64,000 nucleotides of DNA from Epichloe hybrida (taxonomy: Eukaryota; Ascomycota; Sordariomycetes; Hypocreales; Clavicipitaceae), in assembly GCA_019022495.1 (NCBI GenBank), contig JAFEKR010000005.1:1178001-1242000 (forward strand), read 5' to 3'. This document shows, one piece after another, positions 12,883 to 24,800 of the stretch; position 1 is the first letter of the stretch; each line of letters begins with the position of its first letter. Both the position numbers and the translations under genes were made by a program. Below the pieces are notes generated by a model. It was not told where the DNA came from and did not search any database. It worked only from the letters and a program-made list of their open reading frames with translations.

Positions 12883-14092
12883 TGCCAGACATATTTGGCT
12901 ACACAGCGGATTAGACACGGAACCAAGCCGGAACAGAGGCGATTATTACCTAGTGGCATTGACAGTTCTGAACCTAATAGTTAAAACACACGTTAGTGGC
13001 CGCCCCTATCTAGCAAGTTAGCACCGTTACTAAGCCAGAGCAGGGCTAACCTACTAACAACAAGATAGCACTAATACCTAAGGTCCTAAATCAAACAAGA
13101 CTCGTAGGACACGCATTAGACTTCTCTTAGTACACTAAGCTAAGGCGAATTAGTAGTGGACTAGGCCTAGAATAGAGGCGAATATAACTTACAGACAGAC
13201 CCTTTTCTATTACCTACGTGTATTACTTCTTAGTTATAGACTTCCTTAGGAAGTCCTTGTACTCACGGGATTCCTAGGTAGATTAGAGCTAGATAAGTAG
13301 TAATACTAAAGTACTTATAGCTTCTAGCGCTATTATGCTAGATTTATTCTAAATCTGTAGTAAACATTAGTAAATAACCTAACCCTAGCCTAGGGTAGCC
13401 TTAAATAGCTAGAAAGAAAAGAAGAACCTATAGGAAGTTTAATATAAAGAGAAGAAAAAGACTAAAACCCTAGGGGGGGGAGAGCTCTCTTTTATACTTA
13501 CAGAGGGGGGGGGGGGGGGATAATTTAAATAACTTACTTAAAAACAAAGCATAACATAATTAACAAATCTAATAACACATAAGTAATCTTATCCTAGGAC
13601 TATACTAGTCTAGGGCTATAACTACCCTCCCCCTATGCTAATTAAACAAAACTAGGTACTTAGACTTTACTAGACATATAAGGTGAAGGCAAGCTAGAGA
13701 TAGCTAAAAAGTGGGGCTATGGAAGAGTTAGCGTGAAAGTAAATAAGAAGTGAATTAACGCTATAAATCCGGATTTACTCTACCCTAGCCTAAAGCAAAG
13801 AGACTTAGAATAGACGTGTTATTATACTAGAATAGGACTAGAAGGGGCTTATTTTATATATTTTTCCTTTCTTTTTTTCTTTTTAATAGGATAAGGCTAG
13901 TATAAGCTAGTAACAAACACCTATAATAGGAAACACACTAAGCGGCGCAGACCTGTCACAGGGCTAGCGCCGGCCTGTACACAGATGTAAGGGGGTTTTT
14001 CTTCCTAGTATAGGGTTTTCCCTTTTGACTTAGTAGTAGGAGTACTAGTAATAGCCATCTATAGAGCTAGCTAGCATAAATAATATAATATA
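12883..14092. mobile_element. Y, 1.2-kb insertion inside X1 with 14-bp target duplication
   Basis: An identical 14-mer (tatgattattcttt) flanks it at 12869-12882 and 14093-14106. The insert is less AT-rich than its host, has no obvious terminal inverted repeats and no long ORF, and ends in an A/T-only tail (ataaataatataatata). A long TSD plus an A/T tail fits target-primed reverse transcription (a SINE-like or 5'-truncated LINE-like insert), but no reverse transcriptase and no clear Pol III box is visible. It includes poly-G runs near 13473 and 13503. Family not recognised. Confidence 0.6.
13502..13519 (+). repeat. poly-G tract in Y
   Basis: A run of G just after tacaga; a shorter one precedes it at about 13473-13480. 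Such tracts are rare in this AT-rich window and could form G-quadruplexes or be length-variable. Confidence 0.8.
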
Positions 14093-14647
14093 TATGATTA
14101 TTCTTTATATAATATTTTAACTTTTCTTTATAAGCTTTTCCTAGGTTTTTTCCTTTTCTTTTAGTTTAAAAAAGGTTCAAAGCTAATATAATTTATTATA
14201 ATTATAATAAAATAGCTTAATAGTAAAAGAAGCATTTATTAAATAAATTTTAATTTTCTCTTTATAATAAATTCCTTATATATAAGTATATTTTTATTAG
14301 AGTTTTAATCTTATTTATTTAGAATTATAAATTATTTCTTTAGGGTAAATATTATATTTAAAGCAAAAATACTATATTAAAATGCATAGTAAATCCTAAA
14401 CAAAAGCTAGAAAGATAGGATAACCTTTAAAATATAAAGAATAAATTTTACTATAAGTTAAGTTTAGATAATACTATTTATAGCTACCCTATATATATAT
14501 ATAGCTTAATAGTCTAAATTAGCTAAAACTTTATAATTCTATAACTAAATACCTAAATAGTATAAAAATTTAAGGATATCTTATTTAGATTATATTAAAA
14601 ATCTACTATATAATAAGTATATATACTACCTTACCTTTTTAATAATA

Positions 14648-15108
14648 CATTGTATTGTATTGTAATGTATTGTAATGTATTGTATTGTATTGTATTATAA
14701 TGTACTTTTATATAATAAATAATTATAATAAATCATAGAAAATAGATATAAGAATAAAAAGACCCTTAATATATTAAGAAAAAATCATTTTTTAAAATGG
14801 ATATAAAAGAATATTACTAAGATATTATATATTTAAAATAAGCTTACTTTTCTAAATAAGCTAAAACTTAATAGATTTTTAAATAAATAACTAAATTATA
14901 TATAAAAATAAGAATACTATGATTAGATTATTTAAAAAATCTTCTATATAATGAATTTATATAATACCCCACTTATCTTTTTCCCTAACAATACATTGTA
15001 TTGTATGTATTGTATTGTATTGTATTGTATTTTTAATACAATACAATACACAATACAATACAATACAATACATCGAAGGGCCAAAAAATACAATACAATA
15101 CAATACAA
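14648..15108. repeat. CAATA/TATTG arrays and duplicated right end of X1
   Basis: Two pentamer arrays, at 14648-14703 and 14992-15108, each preceded by the same sequence (agatta..aaaatct.ctatataat, then a C-rich/T-rich stretch and aatacattg). The terminal ~300 bp of X1 therefore appears directly duplicated. The outer array is inverted on itself around a short ttttta loop near 15030. Confidence 0.7.
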
Positions 15109-15118
15109 CAATTCTCTG

Positions 15119-18100
15119 ACTATAAGTAACTCTCTTACTCTTTATTAAGCTATACGTAATAATGTTGCCTTTTATAATAAAGGTATTATCATCTTGTATT
15201 ATCTCGTTGCTAATTATAATCACGTATCTAATCTATAAGCTCAAATCCTTGTTGTTAGTGAGCGATTTATTTACAAATATGAAGAGCTTTACCTCCTTAA
15301 GAACTAAAGGAATATATTATAGTTTAAATTATTAATTCTTAATCTACTACTTAAGGCGTTTATTAAGGTGTGTAATATCTTCCCTAGAGGGTTCTTAGTG
15401 TTAAGCTATAATTAATAGGTTATAGGAAGCTTCTGGTTAACACATAGTTATAATATAGCTTCCTTAGGCTTATTATTCTACGTAGTCTTGCTTTGCTATT
15501 AGGGATTAAGGATTAACTTCCTTAATCTTCTAACTCTAGCCTTTCTAGGTTAACATTAGCAAGTTATTAGTGTTCTAGGTTAAGATGTAACCATTGAAGA
15601 TAAGGGGATTCTTAGTAGTTAATTATTGCTTTTCTTTAGCTATAAAATTAGCCTTCTAGAGCTCTTTCTCTTCTTTTTAGAAGAAGTTATTATTACTTAG
15701 TCCTAATATATTATTAGTTTATATTCTAATAATACCAAAGAGATTCTTATTATTCAGGTCTGTGATTAATAAGCAGGGATTATAGGTTAAGGTTATTATA
15801 TTAAGGTTATCCCTATGGTAATAGAAGTATATTACCTACTAGTGGGTTCTAGCCTCTACAATCCTATAAAGAGATTTAATTAATTTAATTATAGTCCCTT
15901 CTAGGAAGAGGTGTGTAATTTGCTTTGGGATCCTTACGATAATTAGCCTTGTTAGTATTATATATGATTAAGTGTAAGCTTGCGTGATATTATAAATCTA
16001 AAGGTAAATGCCTTTTCTTCTTAATAACAGAGTAATAGCTATAATTAGTCATTAGCTCGCTCGTTATATTATTAGCGATTACGTTAGGATAAATTCCTTT
16101 CCTTTGTTATTATGGCCTTATATAACGAGGCAAGATTTCTTGTATAGTAAGTCCATTCCTTTGCCTTTAATCTCTCTGACTATACAAGAATTAAAGATTC
16201 TATAACCTCTGTGCTTCGCTAGGTTAAATTTAATAAATTTAAACATATTACAAGCTTATAAAGCGTTAATCTTAGCTTAATTAGACTACTTAAAGGGTTT
16301 TCCTAGGGTTATAATCCTTCCTTCTTAGTGAAGCTAAAGGGCAAGGTTCTAATTAGCCTCTTCCTTTGCTATAAGAAATACTATGCTTAGCATCCCTCTA
16401 GTTATAACCTCTTAGATAAAGGCCTCCTCTTAATTTTTATTTATAAGTATATAGAGCTAAACTAGGCTAATATCCTTCTTAGGGCTATAAGGTCTTCTTT
16501 TCCTTACTTTTATTCCTTTAGGGCATAGTAATAAGTCTTTAACTTAATAGCTTTCCCTTAGGGCCTTTTAGGCTTTATAAGCCTCTTTATTAGACTCTCT
16601 TACACTTATAAATTACACTATAAAGGCCTTTCTTAGTCTCCCTTACTTTCTCTTAGCTAGTATCTATAGCTCTTTACTATCTTCTATTAGAGAATCTCTT
16701 TTATTAGTAGTAGTTAGTTATATAGCTTCTTTTTCCTTTATATTACTTAGCTATTACTCTAGTAGATTATAGGGCTTTACCTCTTACTACTCTAGCCCCT
16801 CTATGGTATATAGGTCTTTATAATAGGGCTTTACTACTATAGAGCGGAACTTTACTAGGCTATAGGGTATATTAATAGTATAAGTCTCTTTATTAGTAAT
16901 AAGTAGCTTATATAGGCTATACTAGCTACCTTTCTCTCTTTATATATATACATTAGCTTATAAAGGTAACTAATATATAGGCGCTATATTAGGACTATTC
17001 TAGGCTCTAAGGGTGTTATAGACTTGCTATAAAGCTAGATAGTAGCGGACTTTATTAGTAGCTTTACGAATTACTTTAGTATATTAAATAATAGAGATGC
17101 TTAGCAGTAACTTATTTATTATCTATAAGTAGCCTCTAAAGACTAGCATAGTTAGGATAATACTATTTAGGCCTATAGAGTTATTAATTACCTTAATAGC
17201 TATTTAAAGACATTACTCTAGCGCAAGCTCCGTTTTAATTCAGTCTATAATAATATTATAAGCTTAGCGTAAAGGTCTATAGTATCTCTTAACCTTTCTA
17301 ATACTATTATAAGCTTTAATTAGTATCTTACTAGTTTTAATTAATATTAATCGAGCATAATGCCTGAATTTAGCGGAAGCAAAGTTATTGCTAGTATTGT
17401 GGATAATCTAATCTAGAGGTCCGAGATAAGTATTAATCTAATATTTACAGATTATATCCTAAATGTCTTAAGCCTTCTGCTTCTTTAGATTAAGGAATTA
17501 GGCTACCTAGAACAATATTACTAAATTAATAATGTGAAGTACTAGTTAGCTATTAATCTGCATAATATTAATAATGATCTTGTAGTTAAATTCGTAGTTA
17601 TCTTTAATTATAAACTTAAATTAACTAGGGGCCTTTCTATATATCTAGTAATAGTAGCAGACTTTAGTTAATTCCTTAATTACCTAGTGTTTAACTTTAT
17701 AACTAGCTTAGTAAAGGATCTTTATAAGTTATTAAATAGAAGGGTAACTAAGTTAATAATATAATTAATAGATATCTCCTTCTAAAAGGTAAAAGGCAAC
17801 TATTTCTCTTACTTCTAGTAACCACTAAGGATAGCCCTATTATTATATAATAGGTATAGTCTTATTACCTTAGATAAGTATATTAGCAAGGTTATTAATC
17901 TTAACTTATATTTTATCTATATTAGTAATTAAGAAGAGGAAGAGGGTAGCTATATTAAGGATATAGAATTTAAGCTCTCTAAGTTCTGTAGGCATATAAA
18001 GGATTTCTCTTATAACTGCTAATCTAGCGCTAAATATAATAATTTAGGGTTTACAAGGGGTTACCTTTAATAAAGGTATTAATCTTAATAAAGCCTTTAC

Positions 18101-20000
18101 TTATACCTCTCCTATAGTTAACTTTCCTATAGTACTAGTATTAGGTATAATCCCTCTAAAGACCTCTTTAAAATAGTGTTTTTTAGAGATATAGTAAATT
18201 AAGCCTTTATTACACTCTTATAGCTTATAGAGCTCCTACCTAAGGAATATGTGTTAGAAGGCTTAATTATTTAGGGTTATGAGAATATTAACATTAGTAG
18301 CGTTATAGTTAGTTTATAATCCGGAGTAAAAGAATTATATGATGCTTAGGTGTGCTATTAATAGTAGCTCCTCTATATTATTATTATTGTCTTTAGCTTC
18401 TATATAAGCTATAAGATATGCTTCCTAATTCTTACCTAAGCCTTTATTAGGCTTATTATTATTTTGCCCTTTATAGGAGGTAAGAAATACCTAGAATCTC
18501 TTCTCTAAAGGGGGTGTATAATATATTTTACTAGCTTACTAGTAGTCTTTCTCCTTTTTATATTCTTTAGCAAAGTAATTAGAAAACTAGTAGCTACTCT
18601 TACTATATATAAAGTAGCGCTTAGTGCTTAGCTTAGGGCTTTACTTATAATAGCTTCCTCTACCATGGGATTATTATTTATACTAATAATTAGTAAATAT
18701 AGCCTCTAGAGAGTCTCCTTATTAGTACTAAAGGTATTAGAAGGACTTCTTATTTAATTCCATAATAGTAATTACCTTACAAAGGTCTCTAGTAAGACTT
18801 TTAAAGCCTATAGAGTATATGTATTTCACTATCTAATATTTAGGCACACTAGCTATAGTATTTAAGGCTTACTTATAGAGTTTAGTATTTACTATCTTAG
18901 TAAGGTATAGGCCTCTATAGATTTTCTTAAGGTTTAATAACATAATCTTAAGGCACTTAAGCTTACTTTTATTAGGGTTTTTCTTAATTATGCTCTTTAG
19001 TGTTATACTACTCTATTTATAGTAATAGAATTACTAGTTACTTTCTGTCTTAAAGTATTAATAGATATAAGTAATTATCTCTTTATAGGAATAGTTATTC
19101 CTAAAGAGGTAATTAAGGTAGTATTACTTAGTATTACCTATTAATATAATAGGGAAAGCTTTCTAATAATACGTTTAAGGAAGGTTAATTCTATTATACT
19201 TGTTTTTAAAGAGCGTAATCTTTAGTATTAAGAAGTTATATAGCTTCCTACTATAGTAGTTACTATCCTTATATATCTTTATAAGCTCTGAGATTTTCTT
19301 TGTGATTTAATCTTTAGAGGGGAATTGCTGTAAAGGCATAATTTATTATAAATAATAGTCTACTAGTTATTCTTAATAATAATTATCTAGGTGAAGCTAT
19401 TAGTATAATAGGGATTGTTATAGGGGTTTATGTAAGGGTTTAAGCAATCTCTAGGGTTAGGGAAGGTTAATTTCTAGGGTAGGTTATTAGGGCTATTAAT
19501 GTTAAGGCTCTAGGGGTTCGGAAGATTGTGGTCTTTCTTATAATCTTTCCTGTGACTAAAGAGGTATTAAAGTTTAATAAAGTACTTCTTTAAGTAATAC
19601 TAGGATTAAATATCCTAGGCCTTGCCTAATAAGAACGCTATGATCTTGTAAAGAATTGCGTAATTCTCTAATAACATCCTTGGATGCCCTTTTGAAGGTA
19701 TTTTTAGACTAGCCTTCGAAGTCTTCTTAGAATAATTCCTATAGGTTATTATCTCTCTATCCTTAATGCTTACTAAGGTTAATAAATCTTATAATTTGGT
19801 TGTTAAGCTTAAGCTACGTAGTAGTATCTGGATCTAGCTTAATAGATTCTTTCTAGTTATATAAGAAGTTGTAAGTAAGCTATTGAAGGCGTGGGGGTAA
19901 TTTATGCCTTTAGGGTCTCTTAGGGGTAATGATTAGAGCCTTGCTATTACTAGTAGCCCTTCCTCTTGTGGAAGGTCTAGATTCCTTTGCTATCTTTAAC
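15119..20000 (-). pseudogene. Copia-B#2 gag-pol polyprotein, RIP-inactivated and truncated
   Basis: Parallel to the B#1 polyprotein in reverse. RNase H remnant begins at 15119, RT lies around 15960-16320, integrase around 17000-17700, the protease region near 18130, the knuckle near 18600 and gag to about 20000. Stops are dense in every frame. The last part of RNase H is absent. Compared with B#1 it shows more C-to-T change on the listed strand. Confidence 0.8.
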
Positions 20001-20804
20001 TATTAAAGGAACGTTTAAGCTATTATTCTTTGTTACTAATTAAGCTCCTGTTTTTGCCTATTACTATTACGAGGGTTTTCTTTTACTTTTTAGGAGCGTT
20101 ATTGCTCTAATGAAATTAGAAGATCGCGAAAACAGGGAAAACATAATGAAAGAAAAGTAGTAAAAGTAGTAATAGAAACAAATTAATAAGGACAAAGAAA
20201 ACAATAGGAATGCCAAAAGTAACTAAAAGCAACAAGAAGGATAATAAGGAATTAACAGGAATTGCCCTTCCTGTTTTTTATGAAAAGGAGGGAAGGAGGT
20301 AATTCCTTTTTCTTGCTAATAAGTATAGGACAAATAGCACTAATAATAAAGGGGGCAAAAAACAAGCCGTAGATACTTATACGAATAGATTGAAGGTCTG
20401 TTAGATAAAGGGAATATTTATAGAGAGGTTATAGATGTGTTAGCTAGCTTAGCTAAGGTTATTTAATGTCAGGTTCGAAATAAATGCCTTGCGGCAATAG
20501 ATTTGGTTATTTAGCTAGTTTTCTTATAATAGACAATAGAATTGACAATTGATAACAATATCCTAGATAGATATAACAAAGTTATATCCCTTAGCCTAAG
20601 GGTTAATAGATTGATTCCTTAGAAGCCTAATAAGCCTATAACTAGGATTCTAGTCTCTTCCTTTAGCATACTTATGTAGTTATGCCTCTCTACCGCAATG
20701 ACTATTACGGCATAACAAGGGGTAGTGGCAGTAGTGTCTATAGAAATATCTGTTCTTATATAATACCTAGCTTATCTATGGTTATGAAGTTAACTACTAA
20801 TTAG

Positions 20805-21060
20805 TGTTAGATTCACTAAGGTCCTACGTAGGTAATAAATCCTGTATAATTAAAGTTAATAATAGTTAGTTAGCTAGCTAGGAAAGAGAGAGAAAAGAAG
20901 GAAAGTCTAGATGCTAGAAAAGTAAGCGAAATTCGTATATAGGGCAAAAGAGGGGGTGGCGAATTAATGCAGCCAATCATATCGCGTGCATCACGCTAGA
21001 CCTATAATTGGTCTGGTCTTTGGCCACGATTGAACCGATGAAGATCCGAAGGAATTAACA
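20805..21060 (-). repeat. 5' LTR of B#2
   Basis: 256 bp in reverse orientation, TGTTAGATTCACTAAGG...GGAATTAACA as listed. Its listed-strand start (gattcac) marks it as the same LTR-end variant as B#1. Confidence 0.9.
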
Positions 21061-21610
21061 AATCTAGTAGATATAATAACTAAAGCATTACTAAATTTAT
21101 TACTTTCCTCTTTAATTAACTTAAACAAATTAATAATTTATATTAAAGGATAAGTAAAGAGACTTATAATATTAGGGAATAGGAGGTTAGGTAAGGACTA
21201 ATAGATTAATTTAATTAACTAATGCTATAATAGCTAATTAGGATAGCGAATTCCTATTAAGGGATTCACTTATATACACTTTTCTTTAATCTAATTTTTA
21301 TTATATTTTTAAGCTCTTTAGCTATAAAGGAAAAAGAGAGATTACTAGTGTTAATTCCTTCGGATTTTTATTAGTTTAATTATAGCTAAAGACTAGACTA
21401 AATTATAGGTCTAGCGCGATGTATGTAATGCGATTAGCTATATTAATTCGCCACCCCCTCTTTTGCCCTATATACGGATTTCGCTTACTTTCCTAGCATC
21501 TAGACTTTCCCTCTCTTTTCCCTCTTCTTTCCTAGCTAATCAATTAACTATCATTAACTTCAATATTACGGGATTATCCTACCTGCGCAGGCACCTTGGT
21601 GTAACTAACA
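21061..21610 (+). mobile_element. Copia-B copy 3 (B#3), 3' end only
   Basis: The last ~290 bp of the B internal region (matching 10960-11246 of B#1), a polypurine tract (aaaggaaaaagagaga) and the 3' LTR. The rest of this element was displaced by B#2 and by the rearrangement at X1. Confidence 0.85.
21349..21610 (+). repeat. 3' LTR of B#3
   Basis: 262 bp, TGTTAATTCC...GGTGTAACTAACA. It abuts a truncated A LTR with no spacer. Confidence 0.9.
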
Positions 21611-21621
21611 CATAGGGTATT

Positions 21622-21823
21622 TGTGAGGCCCTACTCACAACACCAGCGCGCCAGCGCACCACCAGGCAGGCGCACCACGCCCTAGGGCTAGGTCCACGTG
21701 ACACTGGCAAGTCACTACCTATAAGTTAGTAACTCGCACGCACAACACACTTAGACCTAGCAAGCTTCAGTTAATATACAAACGCCCCTATACCTCTTGC
21801 CTAGCTATCCCTTTGTTCTTATA
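21622..21823 (+). repeat. 5' LTR of Gypsy-D
   Basis: 202 bp, TGTGAGGCCC...TTGTTCTTATA, against a 3' copy of TATAAGGCCC...TTATTCTCACA. The differences are mostly C/T and G/A transitions, consistent with RIP after insertion. Confidence 0.9.
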
Positions 21824-21893
21824 ATTCTAAAGCTTCTCCTACTAGCTACCTAAGAGCAATATAGGGGGGAGAACAACCTAATCCACTAGAACC

Positions 21894-24800
21894 ATGCTAC
21901 GTATTACTTAGGATTAGCTAGATAATAGTGACACTATAGCTAGGGATATGCCACGTTCTATAACCCTATCTAAAGCCATACCCTCTACTATAGCAGCAGA
22001 AGAGGCAGTAGTTAGGGAGCGAATTGCCTAGCTTAAGCGACTTAAGGAATTATAGGATTAAGAAAAGGAGCTCACTAACTTAATATAATCTTACGGAGGA
22101 CTAGCGAAAAGGGGCTAAAAGGATAGTTTATCCTTAAGCCTTAGTAGCTAAGAAGTTAAGGTCTAAAATATTATAGAACTCCGATACCCTATAAACCCGT
22201 AGAAGTATAAGATATAGCTTAATAACCTTAACTATGCCTTTAAGGGGGCGAAGAAGAAGTATTGCTAGGATAACTAAAAGATTCTCTTCGCACTTAACCA
22301 CATGTATATAAACTATTAGGCTAGATAGGACTAATACATCAAAGAACAACTAGCTAATAGTTAGGATTATCCTAAGGATAACTAGGACAAGTTCTAAGAC
22401 TAGACCCTTACGCTGCTTAAAGACTCTGTAAGTCGTGATGTATAAATAGCTACGTAGCTAGAAAACGCGAAGTAAAAGGAGAGCTAGAGTCTTATTAAGT
22501 TTAGTATTTACTTAGATTTACTAGAGAAATACCTGGAATGCGCTCTAGAAAAGACCCGTGCTCTTATATTCTTTACGAAATTACTTCCTAACTTATAAGA
22601 TCATATTAACCTACACGCGAATATCACTAGTCTGACACAAGAAGATATTATATAACTTGCCTAGCGATTCTAGGAGGTAATGTCAAAGAATAAGCGAAAG
22701 CTAAATAATTTAGAAGAGAAGGGGCTGTATAAGGCAGCTTAACACTAAAGACGTGACTCCCTATAAGGGTATTGGCTGAATAGGGACTAAAGAGATAAGG
22801 ATAAGGATAAGGAAAAGACCCCAGCTACCTATCTAAATAATAATAGACTATAAGGAAGAAGATAGTGCTTTAATTATAGTAGCACAGAGCATGTTATTTA
22901 TAATTATAATAAGCTAAGGAAAGACTAGTAAGAGGGCTAGGAAAACTCCTAGAGGTAGAAGTAGAAGCCCTTACCTTTACCTTAGACACTAGGGTACTAG
23001 TAGGACGCCGATTCCACACACTAGTTACTATCCATAGGTATAAAGACATTGAAACGGCAGCGGATCTTAATAGTTACGCTAAGATTAATATTATAAGCGC
23101 CTAATTTACATAGACTCATAAGCTTAATTAGGCTAAGGCCATAACACCTATCTTAAAGGCAGTAGGGGCTCTAACAGTTCCCTAATATAGTGTCTATAAG
23201 GTGCCTATTTTAATTAAAGATTCATGGGGTAAAGAGAAAGACCTTAAGTTACTATGTATAGCTATTAATAGGGACCTAAGAGTAAAGGGAAGCCCTGTAT
23301 TAATCGGAATGCACACGCTTGCGGAAGAACGCGTATATCTCTGCTTACACTCGCGAGAATAGTGGTTTAAAAAGAGAAAGGTAGCCTTTTCGCTACTAAC
23401 TCCCCGTAAGTTTGCGAAGGTAATGTATAATAAGATAATTATATATGCTATCATAGGCGTGATAGAAGACGAGTTTGTCCCTCTTAAAGACGAAGAGAAG
23501 GCGAAAGTATATAGAACTATTAAAGATATCCTAGAGGAACTACGCGAATTTAAAGACATGTTTACATTAGATAAGGCAAGGAGCCTCCTATTAAAGAAGT
23601 TAACTAACTACGTAATTAATCTTATACTAGGAGCTATACCCCTATACAGACTGATTTATCCTCTCTCCTAAAGCGAACTTAGGGAGCTCTAGGAATATAT
23701 TAATAATAACCTAAAGAAAGGCTAGATAAGACCCTTAAAGAGCCTAGTGGGCGCGCCTATCCTATTTATGCTAAAGAAGGATAGAACGCTATGGCTATGC
23801 GTTAACTATTAAGAACTTAATAAGGTAACGTAGAAGAATTACTACGCTCTCCCCCTGATTTTAGAGATCCTTAATTAATGCTAAGGGGCCTGTTTCTTTT
23901 CTAAGATTGATATTAAGGATGCGTACTACCGAATTTGTATTAAAGAGGGCAATAAGTAGAAGATAGCTTTTTGCACGTGTTACAGGCACTACGAGTACCT
24001 TGTAATGCCTTTTAGGTTAATAAATGCCCTAGCTACTTTCTAGAGTTATATTTATAAGGCGCTGCATAGGCTAGTTAACACTATTTATATAGTATATCTA
24101 GATAATATCTTAATCTTCTCTAAGATAAAGGAGGAGCACACTAAACATATTAAGTAAGTCCTTAAATGCATAAGGTTAGCGGAATTATACATAAAACCCT
24201 CTAAGTGCTCTTTCTATAAGGAATTAGTAGAATTCCTAGGGTTTATCCTCTCTATTAACAGGATATTAATAGATACTTGCTAGGTTAACATAATTAGAGA
24301 ATAGAAGGAGCTAATAAGTTTTAAGGATATATAGTTATTTCTTGGGTTTTATAACTTCTACTAACGGTTTATCTATAGATACTCCGGAATTACGGCACCT
24401 CTTTACGCGTTAATAAAGGGTAGTTAAAATAGCATCTAGACTAGGAGGTTTATATTTAGAGAAAAGGAGTGGTTAGCGTTTAACTAGCTAAAAGATGCCT
24501 TTTAGCAAGCGCCTTTACTCTAACACTATAACCCGAGGCAGGCAGTGCGCATTAAGATAGATGCCTTGATTTTTGTAATAGTAGGAATCCTGTCTTAGCA
24601 AGATAATAAGGGCCGTTAGTATCTAGTGGCCTTTTGGTTAAGGAAGTTTATAGACGCTAAACATAACTATAGTATAGCTAATTAAGAGCTGCTTGCTATA
24701 GTAGAGTTGTTTAAACACTAGTGATATTATGTTAAAGACATGGAGATACCTATGGAGGTCCTATTAGACCATTATAACCTGTAGACCTTTATAAGGTAGT

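Larger units (their letters stand above)
11901..15118. mobile_element. X1, hAT-like non-coding element with CAATA terminal arrays
   Basis: It begins CAGAGCATTG and ends CAATTCTCTG, an imperfect 10-bp inverted repeat. Both ends carry tandem CAATA/TATTG pentamers (about 11908-12000; 14648-14703; 14992-15108), in both orientations so that arms can fold into hairpins. Inside is a minisatellite of about 100-bp period with a doubled GACCCACTTT core. There is no transposase. Without insert Y (12883-14092) it is about 2.0 kb, similar to X3. Unlike X2 and X3, its flanks do not match: left is gypsy D (cttattac), right is copia B (actataag). The CAGAG end suggests a hAT-type non-autonomous element; this is inference. 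Confidence 0.75.
15119..21060 (-). mobile_element. Copia-B copy 2 (B#2), reverse, 3' end missing
   Basis: Read on the minus strand it runs from a 5' LTR (20805-21060) through leader, gag, protease, integrase and RT, and stops abruptly within RNase H at 15119, against the X1 terminus. Its own 3' LTR is missing at this site. On the right it is inserted in the 3' internal region of B#3. The candidate TSD there (aatct) has no partner because the left side is lost. Confidence 0.88.

Noticed and set aside
14951..15223. Overlapping ORFs on both strands across the X1 right end
   Set aside because: They read through the CAATA pentamer array (Y-C-I-V-L / Q-Y-N-T repeats), and the minus one runs into copia RNase H antisense to nothing else; array artefacts.
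23194..23559. 121-codon minus-strand ORF in gypsy D
   Set aside because: Antisense to the protease/RT linker, whose plus-strand frame has clear gypsy pol similarity (e.g. ending LIYPLS before RT).
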